Origin: Thermoleophilia bacterium
GTDB taxonomy: Bacteria > Actinomycetota > Thermoleophilia > Solirubrobacterales > 70-9
Direction: 5' to 3'
Assembly (NCBI GenBank): GCA_016649905.1
Contig: JAENWU010000003.1
Coordinates: 1-49,422, forward strand
DNA length: 49,422 bases
Each line of letters opens with the position of its first letter. Position 1 is the stretch's first letter. The notes under the pieces are model-generated. The model was given only the letters and a program-made list of their open reading frames with translations. It was not told where the DNA came from and searched no databases. Positions 24,503-32,535 of this stretch are shown one piece after another. A program made the translations under genes and the position numbers.

Positions 24503-25966
24503 GTGGCTGCGGACAGGCTGACCGGGCTGGACGCCTCCTTCCTCCATATGGAGCGTGAGGGAGCGCACATGCACGTCGCCAGCACGATCATCTTCGAAGG
24601 CCCGGCGCCCACCCACCGGGAGTTCCGCGACCACATCGCCTCGCGCCTGCATCTGGTGCCGCGCTTCCGCCAGAAGCTGCGCTCGGTCCCACTCGACCAG
24701 GGCCGCCCGGTCTGGGTCGACGACCCGCACCTCAACCTCGACTACCACGTGCGCCAGACCGCGCTGCCGGCGCCAGGCTCCGAGGAGCAGCTGCGCAACC
24801 TGGGGGCGCGGATCTTCTCCCAGCAGCTCGACCGCAGCAAGCCGCTCTGGGAGCTGTGGCTGGTCGAGGGCCTCCACGACGGCCGCTTCGCGATCGTCGG
24901 CAAGAGCCACCACGCCCTCGTCGACGGCGTCTCCGGCGTCGACATCACCACCGTCCTCTTCGACCTCGACCGCGAGCCCAAGGGCGGCTCCGCCAGCCCA
25001 CCGCCCTGGCTCGCCCGACCCGAACCGAGCGACCTGAAACTGCTCGGCGACGCGATGCGCGAGCGCCTCACCAGTCCGGCTGAGATCTTCCGCGGCGTCC
25101 GCCACGCGCTGCGCGGCCCGCGCCAGGTCCTGCGCGGCGTCGGCGCCACGACCAAGGTGCTCGGTGCCGGCATGGCCGCCCCCAACACGCCCTTCAACGT
25201 CGAGATTGGCCCGCACCGCCGCTTCGCGATCACCCAGGCCGACCTGGCCGAGCTGAAGCTGGTCAAGGACGCCTACGGCGGCACCGTCAACGACATCATC
25301 CTCTCGATCGTCACCGGCGCCCTCGGCAACTACCTGCGAGCCCGCGGCCACGACACCGAGGAGCTGGAGATGCGGGCGCTGGTCCCGGTCAGCGTCCGCG
25401 CCGACGAAGAGCACGGTGCCCTCGGCAACCGGATCTCGGCGATGATGGCGCCGCTGCCCGTCTGGTCGCAGGACCCAGTCGAGCGGCTGCGGATCCTGAC
25501 CGAGCAGATGGGCGATCTGAAGGCCTCCGGCCAGGCGGTCGGAGCCGAGATCCTGACCAAAATCACCGACTTCGCGCCGACCACGATCGCCTCGCAGGCG
25601 GCGCGGCTGCAGCCCGCCCAGCGCTTCTTCAACCTCGTCGTCACCAACGTCCCCGGGCCGCAGTTCCCGCTCTACGTGCTGGGACGGCAGATGGAGTCGA
25701 TCTTCCCGATGGTTCCGCTGGCCCGCCGCCAGGCCCTCTGCGTCGGGATCATGTCCTACAACGGCCAGGTCAACTTCGGCTTGATCGGCGACTACGACGC
25801 GATGGCCGACCTCGACAGCTTTGCCCTCGACCTCGAGGCGGCGACGCAGGAGATCGTCGACACGCTGCCGGCAGCACCCAAGAAGGCGAAGAAGCGGAAG
25901 ACCGCCGCCAAGGCGGGATCGTCGAGCAACGGCGCCGGCCCCGTCGTGGTCGAGCCCAGCGCCTAA
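24503..25966 (+). CDS. Wax ester synthase / diacylglycerol acyltransferase (WS/DGAT)
   Basis: Esterifies acyl-CoA with fatty alcohol or diacylglycerol to make storage lipids. 487 aa from GTG at 24503 (preceded by GGAG; start matches the family opening AADRLTGLDASFLHME). Catalytic HHxxxDG is at 136-142 (SHHALVDGVSG). The second domain has the PLW segment, TVNDIILSIVTGALGNYL (ND block) and the NVPGPQFPLYVLGRQMESIF block. A ~25-residue Lys/Ala-rich C-terminal tail is disordered. Its stop is 4 bp before palindrome A copy 2. Confidence 0.93.
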   Translation: MAADRLTGLDASFLHMEREGAHMHVASTIIFEGPAPTHREFRDHIASRLHLVPRFRQKLRSVPLDQGRPVWVDDPHLNLDYHVRQTALPAPGSEEQLRNLGARIFSQQLDRSKPLWELWLVEGLHDGRFAIVGKSHHALVDGVSGVDITTVLFDLDREPKGGSASPPPWLARPEPSDLKLLGDAMRERLTSPAEIFRGVRHALRGPRQVLRGVGATTKVLGAGMAAPNTPFNVEIGPHRRFAITQADLAELKLVKDAYGGTVNDIILSIVTGALGNYLRARGHDTEELEMRALVPVSVRADEEHGALGNRISAMMAPLPVWSQDPVERLRILTEQMGDLKASGQAVGAEILTKITDFAPTTIASQAARLQPAQRFFNLVVTNVPGPQFPLYVLGRQMESIFPMVPLARRQALCVGIMSYNGQVNFGLIGDYDAMADLDSFALDLEAATQEIVDTLPAAPKKAKKRKTAAKAGSSSNGAGPVVVEPSA

Positions 25967-25970
25967 CTCG

Positions 25971-26023
25971 CCGCCGACGGGCCGATTTCGGGCCTATATC
26001 TCCCGAATTAGGCCCATCGGCCC
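25971..26023. repeat. Palindromic element A, copy 2 (intergenic)
   Basis: Near-palindrome of 53 bp between the convergent WS/DGAT and metalloprotease genes. Read on the minus strand it encodes DGPNSGDIGPKSARRR, the same peptide as copies 1 and 3, but lies beyond both stop codons. Its arms (GACGGGCCGATTTCGGG and partial complement) could form a bidirectional terminator. Confidence 0.85.
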
Positions 26024-26028
26024 CGCGG

Positions 26029-27462
26029 TTAGCGGAGCAGGTTGGCGCGGACCTCGAACGGGACCTGGTCGGTCAGGTAGCGCCAGTCGAGGCGACGAGC
26101 GCTGAAGCCGGCGGCGCGGGCGTCGGCGTTGACGACGACGGCGGTAATGCGGCTGAAGCGGGCCGGTTCGGCGAGCTGGACCCGCAGCTCGCCGCCGCCG
26201 CGGCTGTAGTCGACGTTGCTGATCACCTTGCCAGCGCGTTCGGTGCCGATCCGGCCCACCAGCGCCACCGCCGCGGCGGTCCCGCGCGGCGCGATCACGT
26301 GGACGACAACGGCGCGGCCATCGGCGGCGAGGACCTGCAGCGGCTCGAAGGTGGTGTGGTTGAGCAGATGGGTCTCCGCCGCGACGCCCAGCTTCACCTG
26401 GCCCTGCCGCGGCATATCGGGAAAGAGGCTGCTCTCCCGGAACCCAGCCCCGGTCCGCCACTCGGCGACGGCGGCGGCGAAGCGGGCGAAGTCACGGCTG
26501 AAGTCGGAGCCGCCCGCGGCCCTGATCGCCGCCTCGTAGACGGCGACCGAGAAGCCGCCGGGGCGGGTGCGGAGTGCCCGCGCCCAGGCCTTGCGGATGA
26601 TCTGCGGCCCGTAGCGCCGGGCCAGCCACTGGTTCCAGACGGCGGAGCCGTACTCCTTGATCGAACTGGTCGTCAGCGGCGTGTCGAAGCGGTGCACCCA
26701 GCGGCCGACGTAGCGCAGGTAGTCGTCGATTCCGTTGTAAACCTGGTCCTCCATCCAGACCGCGGTCGCCTCGGCGAACCAGGGGTCCTGGAAGGCGTCG
26801 TAGCCGAACTGGAGGATGTGGTTGTACTCATGGGCGATCGTTACCTGCAGGTCCTGAATCGGCTTGGTGCCGGGGAACTCGAAGGCGCTGTAGTCGTTGT
26901 CGAGGACCAGGTAGCCGTGCAGGCGCCGCGGCAGCCGGTGCTCTTTGGTCACCTGGCCGCGGTCGGGGGCGGCGTAGCCGAAGAGGTCGCCGCCGATCTG
27001 GGAGAGGTAGACGTCGGTCTTCCCCACTCCCCCGCCTTGGCGCCCGTCACTCTGGGGCTCGCGCCAGCCGAGTTTCTCGTTCTCGATCTCGTGCGCGTGT
27101 TCTGCCACCTCGAGGACCTTTTCGACGTAGTCGGGGACGCCGTCCTTGTCGGCGTCGGCGAGGCTGGGCGCGTCGAGCCCCTCGGCGACCCAGTGCACGC
27201 AGAAGAATTTGGAGCAGGCGGGTGAGCGTGGGGCCTCGGGGACCGAGTAGGCGTTGCGGTTGGGATCGAGGTCGTCGGTCGGGCGCCGCCGCGCTTCGGT
27301 CGGCCGCGGCTGCGGCGCGATGAACGGCTTCTGCGAGGGCGAGGCGAGGCTGGGGACGGCATCGGCGAGGCCTGGCGCGGCCGAGGAAGCACCTGGCGCG
27401 GCGGCGAGCGCCAGCAGCGCCGCCACCGAGAAGCCGACCAGTTGGCGACGGCGGTCCCGCAT
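26029..27462 (-). CDS. Secreted zinc metalloprotease-like protein (HEYNH)
   Basis: 477 aa from ATG at 27462. Signal peptide about 1-28 (GFSVAALLALAAAPGASSAA). The propeptide-like region is followed by a Ca-binding DADKDGVPDYVEKVLEV (thrombospondin-3/dockerin-like loop), then the zinc site VTIAHEYNHILQFGYDAF (HExxH) with EATAVWMED downstream supplying a likely third ligand. The catalytic half resembles putative surface metalloproteases of the MXAN_6640 type; the C-terminal ~150 residues are beta-rich. A Cys pair (CSKFFC) precedes the Ca loop. Divergent from nadE, with 81 bp between starts. Confidence 0.78.
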   Translation of the reverse strand: MRDRRRQLVGFSVAALLALAAAPGASSAAPGLADAVPSLASPSQKPFIAPQPRPTEARRRPTDDLDPNRNAYSVPEAPRSPACSKFFCVHWVAEGLDAPSLADADKDGVPDYVEKVLEVAEHAHEIENEKLGWREPQSDGRQGGGVGKTDVYLSQIGGDLFGYAAPDRGQVTKEHRLPRRLHGYLVLDNDYSAFEFPGTKPIQDLQVTIAHEYNHILQFGYDAFQDPWFAEATAVWMEDQVYNGIDDYLRYVGRWVHRFDTPLTTSSIKEYGSAVWNQWLARRYGPQIIRKAWARALRTRPGGFSVAVYEAAIRAAGGSDFSRDFARFAAAVAEWRTGAGFRESSLFPDMPRQGQVKLGVAAETHLLNHTTFEPLQVLAADGRAVVVHVIAPRGTAAAVALVGRIGTERAGKVISNVDYSRGGGELRVQLAEPARFSRITAVVVNADARAAGFSARRLDWRYLTDQVPFEVRANLLR

Positions 27463-27543
27463 CCACGCCAGCCTACCGAGGGCCGCGGCCCGCTCCCGCG
27501 CAAGCGAAAGCGATACTTCGGGAATGAAGCACGAGTGGTCGGC

Positions 27544-29214
27544 ATGCGGATAGCCCTCGCCCAGATCAACCCCACCGTCGGCGACATCGACGCCAACGCG
27601 GCGAAAGTCGCCGAGTGGATCGCCCGTGCCCGCGCGGCAGGCGCCGAGCTGGTGATCTTTCCCGAGCTCTGCATCCCCGGCTATCCAGCCGAGGACCTCT
27701 ACCTGAAGCGGCACTTCCTCGAGGCCAACCGCCGCGCCGTCGAGGAGCTGGCGGGCGCGGTCGAGGGCATCACCGCGCTGGTCGGCTACGCCGAGCCGAT
27801 CCCGGGCGGCGGCGACTTCCGCCACGCCCACAACTCCCTGGCCGTGCTCGCCGACGGCGGCGTCCGCGCCGTCTACCGCAAGAACCGCCTGCCCAATTAC
27901 TCCGTCTTCGACGAGCAGCGCTACTTCGTGCCCGGCACCGAGCCGCTGACCGTCGACGTCGCCGGCGAGAAGGTCGGGCTGACGATCTGCGAGGACTGCT
28001 GGGTGCAGGGGCCGCCGGCGCAGAGCGAGGCCGAGGCGGGCGCGAAGCTGATCGCCAACCCGTCGGGCTCGCCCTACCACCGCGGCAAGGGGCGCGAGCG
28101 CGAGCAGATGTTCGCCGAGCGCGCCCGCGCCTACGGCACCTACTTCGCCTTCTGCAACCTCGTCGGCGGCCAGGACGAGCTCGTCTTCGACGGCCAGAGC
28201 TTGTTGATCTCCCCCGAGGGCGAGCTGATCGCCCGCGCCGCGCAGTTCGAGGAGGAGCTCTTGGTCTGCGACATCCCCGCCGAGCAGCCCGGACCGCTCG
28301 CCGAGCCGCTCGACGACGTCGACGAGGTTTACGAGGCGCTGACCCTGGGCCTGCGCGACTACGTCGGCAAGAACGGCTTCGGGCACGTCGGCGTCGCCCT
28401 CTCGGGCGGGATCGATTCCGCTCTGGTGGCGGAGCTCGCCGCCGACGCCGTCGGGCCCGAGCGGCTCAGCTGCGTGGTGATGCCGTCTCCGCATTCCAGC
28501 TCCGAAACCCAGCAGGACGCCAGAAATATCGCTGCAAACCTCGGTTGCGAGCTGATCGAGATCGAGATCCAGCCGCTGATGGACTCCTACGAGCGAGCGC
28601 TGGCCGGCCTGCTCAACCCCGGCGAGGCGCCTGAGATCGGCGAGGAGCAGCCGCCGCGGGACCCGGCGCGGCCCTCCGAGCCCGACCTCGCGGCGGAGAA
28701 CATCCAGGCGCGGATCCGCGGCAACATGATGATGGCGCTCTCCAACCGGCACGGCTGGCTGGTGCTGACGACCGGCAACAAGAGCGAGATGTCGGTTGGC
28801 TACGCGACCCTCTACGGCGACATGGCCGGCGGTTTCGCGGTGATCAAGGACGTCCCCAAGGAACTCGTCTACGACCTCGTGCGGCGCCGCAACGAGCGGG
28901 CGGGGATGGAGTTGGTGCCGAACAGCGTGCTCGACCGCGCCCCCTCGGCGGAGTTGCGGCCCGACCAGGTCGACAGCGACTCCCTGCCGCCGTACGAGCT
29001 GCTCGACCGGATCCTCGAGGCCTACGTCGAGCGCGACCAGGGCCGCGAGGAGATGATCGCCGCCGGGATGCCGGCCGAGACCGTCGACGACGTGATCCGC
29101 TTGGTCGACCGCTCCGAGTACAAGCGCCGCCAGGCGGCGCCAGGAATCCGCATCACCCCGCGCGCCTTTGGCAAGGATCGCCGCCTCCCGATCACCAACC
29201 GCTTCGGCGGTTAG
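27544..29214 (+). CDS. nadE: Glutamine-dependent NAD+ synthetase
   Basis: Amidates nicotinic acid adenine dinucleotide to NAD+, using ammonia from its own glutaminase domain. 556 aa, two domains. N-terminal nitrilase-type glutaminase with the triad Glu41 (FPELC), Lys (YRKNRLPNYSVFDEQRYF) and Cys (TICEDCW). C-terminal synthetase with the PP-loop ALSGGIDSALVAELA, LTTGNKSEMSVGYATLYGD and KDVPKELVYDL. ATG at 27544 begins MRIALAQINPTVGD, the usual family start. Stop TAG forms the outer edge of hairpin repeat C copy 2. Confidence 0.95.
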   Translation: MRIALAQINPTVGDIDANAAKVAEWIARARAAGAELVIFPELCIPGYPAEDLYLKRHFLEANRRAVEELAGAVEGITALVGYAEPIPGGGDFRHAHNSLAVLADGGVRAVYRKNRLPNYSVFDEQRYFVPGTEPLTVDVAGEKVGLTICEDCWVQGPPAQSEAEAGAKLIANPSGSPYHRGKGREREQMFAERARAYGTYFAFCNLVGGQDELVFDGQSLLISPEGELIARAAQFEEELLVCDIPAEQPGPLAEPLDDVDEVYEALTLGLRDYVGKNGFGHVGVALSGGIDSALVAELAADAVGPERLSCVVMPSPHSSSETQQDARNIAANLGCELIEIEIQPLMDSYERALAGLLNPGEAPEIGEEQPPRDPARPSEPDLAAENIQARIRGNMMMALSNRHGWLVLTTGNKSEMSVGYATLYGDMAGGFAVIKDVPKELVYDLVRRRNERAGMELVPNSVLDRAPSAELRPDQVDSDSLPPYELLDRILEAYVERDQGREEMIAAGMPAETVDDVIRLVDRSEYKRRQAAPGIRITPRAFGKDRRLPITNRFGG

Positions 29215-29314
29215 GCCGCAGCCATACCTTCGTCTGACGGCGTCCTCGGTCGCTCACGTGCAGAGCACGCTTCGCTCCCTGCGTCCTGGTCAGACTCGGT
29301 CTGGCTGCGGCCTA
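29212..29314. repeat. Hairpin repeat C, copy 2
   Basis: Perfect 13-bp outer arms TAGGCCGCAGCCA (29212-29224) and complement (29302-29314). The core has GGCGTCCTCGGTCGCTC, CGTGCAGAGCACG and CGCTCCCTGCGTCCT, as in copies at 6267 and 30772. The arm includes the nadE stop codon. The convergent thioesterase gene reads through the right arm and ends inside the element. Confidence 0.82.
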
Positions 29315-29697
29315 ACGGCAATGGTCATTTGGGCCAAGGCGCAGAGCCTGACCTCGTCGTCGCGGACCTCGACGTCCCAGACCCAGGTGGTGCGGCCGCG
29401 GTGGCGGGCACGGGCCTCGACCTCGATCGCGCCCTCGGTGATCGGCCGGATGAAGTTGACGCTGATCGACTGACCCATCGCGATCATCCCCTGGTCGGCG
29501 ACCGCCAGCGCCGTCGAGCGCGAGCAGATGCTCTCGACCAGGCTCGACATGACGCCGCCATGCAGCAGGCCGAAGGGCTGGCGGAGCTCGTCGCGCAGCG
29601 GCACTCGCACGCGGGCGCGGTCGGGATCGTCGCCGAGCCACTCGGTCCCGATCAGCACGTCGAAGTCGGAGCGCAGTCCCCTGGGGTCGTCTGCCAT
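29290..29697 (-). CDS. Hotdog-fold thioesterase (PaaI-like)
   Basis: 135 aa from ATG at 29697. The hotdog helix QPFGLLHGGVMSSLVESICS contains the HGG-x(n)-E catalytic block of PaaI/4-hydroxybenzoyl-CoA thioesterases; SVNFIRPITEGAIEVEARARH is the usual central strand pair. It hydrolyses an acyl- or aryl-CoA of unknown identity. The final ~8 residues (RPQPDRV) are encoded by the right arm of repeat C and are not part of the fold, so the native end was near MTIAV. The frame is open far upstream over the next gene, but homology starts at 29697. Confidence 0.85.
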   Translation of the reverse strand: MADDPRGLRSDFDVLIGTEWLGDDPDRARVRVPLRDELRQPFGLLHGGVMSSLVESICSRSTALAVADQGMIAMGQSISVNFIRPITEGAIEVEARARHRGRTTWVWDVEVRDDEVRLCALAQMTIAVRPQPDRV

Positions 29698-29791
29698 CGG
29701 CGGCACCCTACCTGGCGCCGAAATTAAGCTTTCGCGACCCCGCGGCGGCGGTCGGCAATCCGGCTGCCCTGGGTCGTAGGGTTTGGTGCGG

Positions 29792-30778
29792 ATGGCGCTC
29801 AGCGACGACCAGAGAGCGATGCTGCGGTTGCTGGCGCAGCGGGAGCAGGGATACGAGGACATCGCCGCCCTGATGGGGCTGAGCGTCGACGACGTGCGCG
29901 CCAAGGTCAAGGAGGCGCTGGCCCAGTTGGAGGACGAAGGTGCCGAGGTGCCAGCGCTGCCGCCGGAGCCACCCGCGGTCGCGCCACCACCGGTCGCACC
30001 CCCGGCACCCGAGCCACCGCCTGTGGTGAAGCAGCCGCCAGCGGAGCCGCCTGTCGCGCCGGAGCCTCCGGCGGTGGCGCCTGAGCCCGCCGCGCCCGTG
30101 GCCACCCAACCAACCTTGAAGAAGGACCGCCCGAAGCCGGCCTTGCCGACCAGCAACGGCGCCCGCGCCGCGATCGCCGCTGGCGTCGCGGCCGTGATCG
30201 TCGTGGTCCTGCTGCTGGCCCTCGGCGGCAGCGACTCGGGCAATGGCGACAGCACCACCGCCGCCAACGCGCCCGCGAGCGAAGAACCGGCCGACTCGGA
30301 AGCCGAAACCGCGAGCAACGCCAAACAGCCGACGGTCGCGACGCTGGCAGCCGTCGACGGCAGCGACGCGAGCGGCCGCGCCGTCTTCGGTCGGGTCGAA
30401 GACTCCCTGGCGCTGGGGATCCAGGCAAACGGCCTCGAACCGAACCCGAAAGGCAGCGTCTACATGGTCTGGCTGGCGCAATCGTCGCAGCGGATGCTGC
30501 CGTTGACCGCGATCGCGGTGCCGAAATCCGGCCGGATCAATGCTCAGTACGAAGTCCCGACCGAAGCGGTCGTCTACCTCGCCACCGGCAAATTCGACCG
30601 ACTCGTCCTTACCCGGGCCGAGAACGCGCCGCTGCGGGCGTCGCTGGAAAAAGCCAACGAAGAAAAACAGGTCCCCGCCTACACCGGCACGCCTGTCCTC
30701 GAAGGTACGGTCGAAGGGCCGATCGTCGGCGCCGAAGCGCGCCTGAAAGCGCGCGAAGAAGCCGAAGACGGCGGCTGA
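29792..30778 (+). CDS. HTH - Pro-rich - TM - RskA-like membrane protein
   Basis: 328 aa from ATG at 29792. Residues 1-45 (ALSDDQRAMLRLLAQREQGY then EDIAALMGLSVDDVRAKV) look like a sigma-70 region 4-type HTH. A long Pro/Ala/Val linker (about 50-105) leads to one membrane helix (about 123-142, IAAGVAAVIVVVLLLALGG). The outer domain has GSVYMVWLAQSSQRMLPLTA and GRINAQYEVP, which resemble the C-terminal domain of anti-sigma-K factor RskA. It may sense an envelope signal or bind a sigma factor; function is inferred. Glu codons are GAG before the membrane helix and almost all GAA after it (17 GAA, 1 GAG). Confidence 0.72.
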   Translation: MALSDDQRAMLRLLAQREQGYEDIAALMGLSVDDVRAKVKEALAQLEDEGAEVPALPPEPPAVAPPPVAPPAPEPPPVVKQPPAEPPVAPEPPAVAPEPAAPVATQPTLKKDRPKPALPTSNGARAAIAAGVAAVIVVVLLLALGGSDSGNGDSTTAANAPASEEPADSEAETASNAKQPTVATLAAVDGSDASGRAVFGRVEDSLALGIQANGLEPNPKGSVYMVWLAQSSQRMLPLTAIAVPKSGRINAQYEVPTEAVVYLATGKFDRLVLTRAENAPLRASLEKANEEKQVPAYTGTPVLEGTVEGPIVGAEARLKAREEAEDGG

Positions 30779-30867
30779 CGAGGCAAAGCAGGCCAAGGAC
30801 GCAGGGAGCGTGGCGTGCTCTACACGCGAGCGACCGAGGACGCAGGGATGCGCAGCCTCGTCAGCCG
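30772..30867. repeat. Hairpin repeat C, copy 3 (inverted)
   Basis: 13-bp arms CGGCTGACGAGGC (30772-30784) and GCCTCGTCAGCCG (30855-30867). The core is the reverse complement of copies 1 and 2. The TGA stop of the RskA-like gene (30776-30778) and the TGA stop of the convergent flavoprotein gene (30861-30863, minus) lie at exactly paired positions in the two arms. Confidence 0.82.
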
Positions 30868-32486
30868 GCGAGCAACTTGCCCGGGTTCATGATCCCGGCC
30901 GGATCGAGCTCTTCCTTGACCGCACGGAGGACGTCGAGGCCGCCCCTCCCCACCTCCGCCTCCATATAGGGAGCGTGGTCGCGGCCGACCGCGTGGTGGT
31001 GGGTGATCGTGCCGCCGCAGGCGACGATCGCCTCCGAGGCGGCGCGCTTGACCTGGCGCCACTGCTCAAGCTCGGCGCCGGCGCGGCGGCGGGAGATGAA
31101 GGTGAAGTAGAGCGAGGCGCCGTCGGCGTGGGCGTGCGAGAGGTGGCACCAGACCAGCCCCGGGGTCCCCTGGGCGGAGAGCGAGTCGCCGATCGCCTTG
31201 GCGACGGCGCCGTGGAGCTCCTCCAGCCGGGTCCAGGTGTGCGAGGTCTCCAGCGTCTCGACCATCGCCCCCATCCCCATCAGCGTGTCGCGCAGGTAGG
31301 GACCGTTGTAGCGGCCGTGCTCCCAAGAGCGGCCGGCCGCCTGTCCCAGGTAGGCGGCGGCGCCGGCTCGCAGGCCGCGCACGGTGAGCGAGCGGCGGCG
31401 CGCCACCGACTCCTCCTCGCCCTCGAAGCCGACGATGACGAGGGCGCCACCGCGCCGGCGCCGCAGTCCGAGGTAGCGGTCGAAGGCCTTGCCGGTGACC
31501 CCGCGCGGGCCCGAGAGCGCCAGTGAGCCCTGGGTCTCTTCCTCGTCGGAGACGCGAATGATCTCCGGCAGGCCCGGTCCCTGCGCCAGGCCACGGACGA
31601 TCTCGGCGGCTGCCTCGAAACCCTCGGCCATCCAGGCCTCGTAGCGGCGCACCGCCGGCTGGGGCCGCACCCGCACCGTCACCTCCGGGATCACCCCGAG
31701 CACGCCCTCGGAGCCGACGATCAGCTCGCGCAGAGCCGGGCCGGCGGCCGTGTGCGGGGTTTCCAGCGTCCGCAGGTCAGCGGTCGGCGCCAGCAGGCGG
31801 ACGGAACTCACCACTGCGTCGAAGCGGCCGTAGCCGCTGGAGGCCTGGCCGGCCGAGCGGGTTGCCGCGAAGCCGCCGATCGTCGCGTACTGGAAGGACT
31901 GCGGGAAGTGGCCGAGGGTGACGCCGTGGCGGCCGAGCGCCTCCTCGGCCTCGGGGCCACGCAGGCCGGCGCCGAGGCGGGCGGTCAGCGAGCGTAGGTC
32001 GACCTCGACCCCGCGGAGGGCGCCGAGGTCGAGGCTGATCAGCCGTGGGTGCGCCCCGCGCAGCGGCTCGACGCCGCCGACCACGCTGGTGCCGCCGCCG
32101 AAGGGAACGACGGCGATCCCCTCGCGAGAGCAGACGTCGAGGACCGCGCGCAGCTGCTCGGCGTCGGCGGGCATCACCACCGCGTCCGGCGCGTCCTCGA
32201 GCGCGCCGGCGCGCATCCGCGCCAGGTCCGCGTAGCCGCGACCGCTGGCGTGCCGCAGGCGGTCCTCGTCTGAGGCGAAGACACGCTCGGCGCCGACCGC
32301 CGCGGTCAGCTCGGCCGGCAGCGGCTGCGCCGGCGGCAGCGAGAAGGCGCCGAGCTCGGCGGCCAGCGGCCACGGCTCGAGTGCGCCGATCCGCTCGCGC
32401 AGGATCCCCAACGCGACCTCGTCGAGCTCGGGCAGGGTCTCCGGGTCCCCCCACCCCCACCACTTCGTATCGCGTCGCGGTTCCAT
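30861..32486 (-). CDS. FAD-binding oxidoreductase, alkyl-DHAP synthase-like
   Basis: 541 aa VAO/PCMH-family flavoprotein. The N-terminal TKWWGWGDP is the hallmark of alkyldihydroxyacetonephosphate synthase (AGPS) relatives. FAD-binding blocks: VVPFGGGTSVVGGVEP, GHFPQSFQYATIGGFAATRS, GSEGVLGVIPEVTVRVRP; C-terminal active-site block GTITHHHAVGRDHAPYM and ELDPAGIMNPGKLL. AGPS makes ether lipids, but bacterial homologues are often annotated as FAD-binding oxidases or D-lactate dehydrogenase-like, so the substrate is open. A perfect palindromic operator-like site lies 20-40 bp upstream of the start. Confidence 0.83.
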   Translation of the reverse strand: MEPRRDTKWWGWGDPETLPELDEVALGILRERIGALEPWPLAAELGAFSLPPAQPLPAELTAAVGAERVFASDEDRLRHASGRGYADLARMRAGALEDAPDAVVMPADAEQLRAVLDVCSREGIAVVPFGGGTSVVGGVEPLRGAHPRLISLDLGALRGVEVDLRSLTARLGAGLRGPEAEEALGRHGVTLGHFPQSFQYATIGGFAATRSAGQASSGYGRFDAVVSSVRLLAPTADLRTLETPHTAAGPALRELIVGSEGVLGVIPEVTVRVRPQPAVRRYEAWMAEGFEAAAEIVRGLAQGPGLPEIIRVSDEEETQGSLALSGPRGVTGKAFDRYLGLRRRRGGALVIVGFEGEEESVARRRSLTVRGLRAGAAAYLGQAAGRSWEHGRYNGPYLRDTLMGMGAMVETLETSHTWTRLEELHGAVAKAIGDSLSAQGTPGLVWCHLSHAHADGASLYFTFISRRRAGAELEQWRQVKRAASEAIVACGGTITHHHAVGRDHAPYMEAEVGRGGLDVLRAVKEELDPAGIMNPGKLLAG

Positions 32487-32504
32487 CAGCCTCCTCGTGT
32501 CGAG

Positions 32505-32527
32505 TTTGTCAACCAGTGGTTGACAAA
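32505..32527. promoter_or_regulatory. Operator-like palindrome upstream of the AGPS-like gene
   Basis: TTTGTCAACC-N3-GGTTGACAAA, perfect 10-bp arms with a 3-bp centre, in the 49-bp gap between the SRPBCC and flavoprotein genes. Length and symmetry fit a TetR-family operator, as found before acyl/lipid metabolism genes in actinobacteria. No TetR gene is in the window. Confidence 0.6.
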
Positions 32528-32535
32528 AGCGCCAT

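Noticed and set aside
27463-28752. Long N-terminal extension of the metalloprotease frame
   Set aside because: It is antisense to nadE; a signal peptide begins at the internal ATG 27462.
29698-30324. Upstream extension of the thioesterase frame with Gly/Ala/Thr repeats
   Set aside because: It is the antisense of the Pro-rich linker of the RskA-like gene; the repeats mirror the linker's CCG/GGC codons.
30861-32486. D-lactate/glycolate dehydrogenase assignment for the flavoprotein
   Set aside because: The TKWWGWGDP start and THHHAVGRDHAPYM block fit AGPS relatives better, though substrate remains open.
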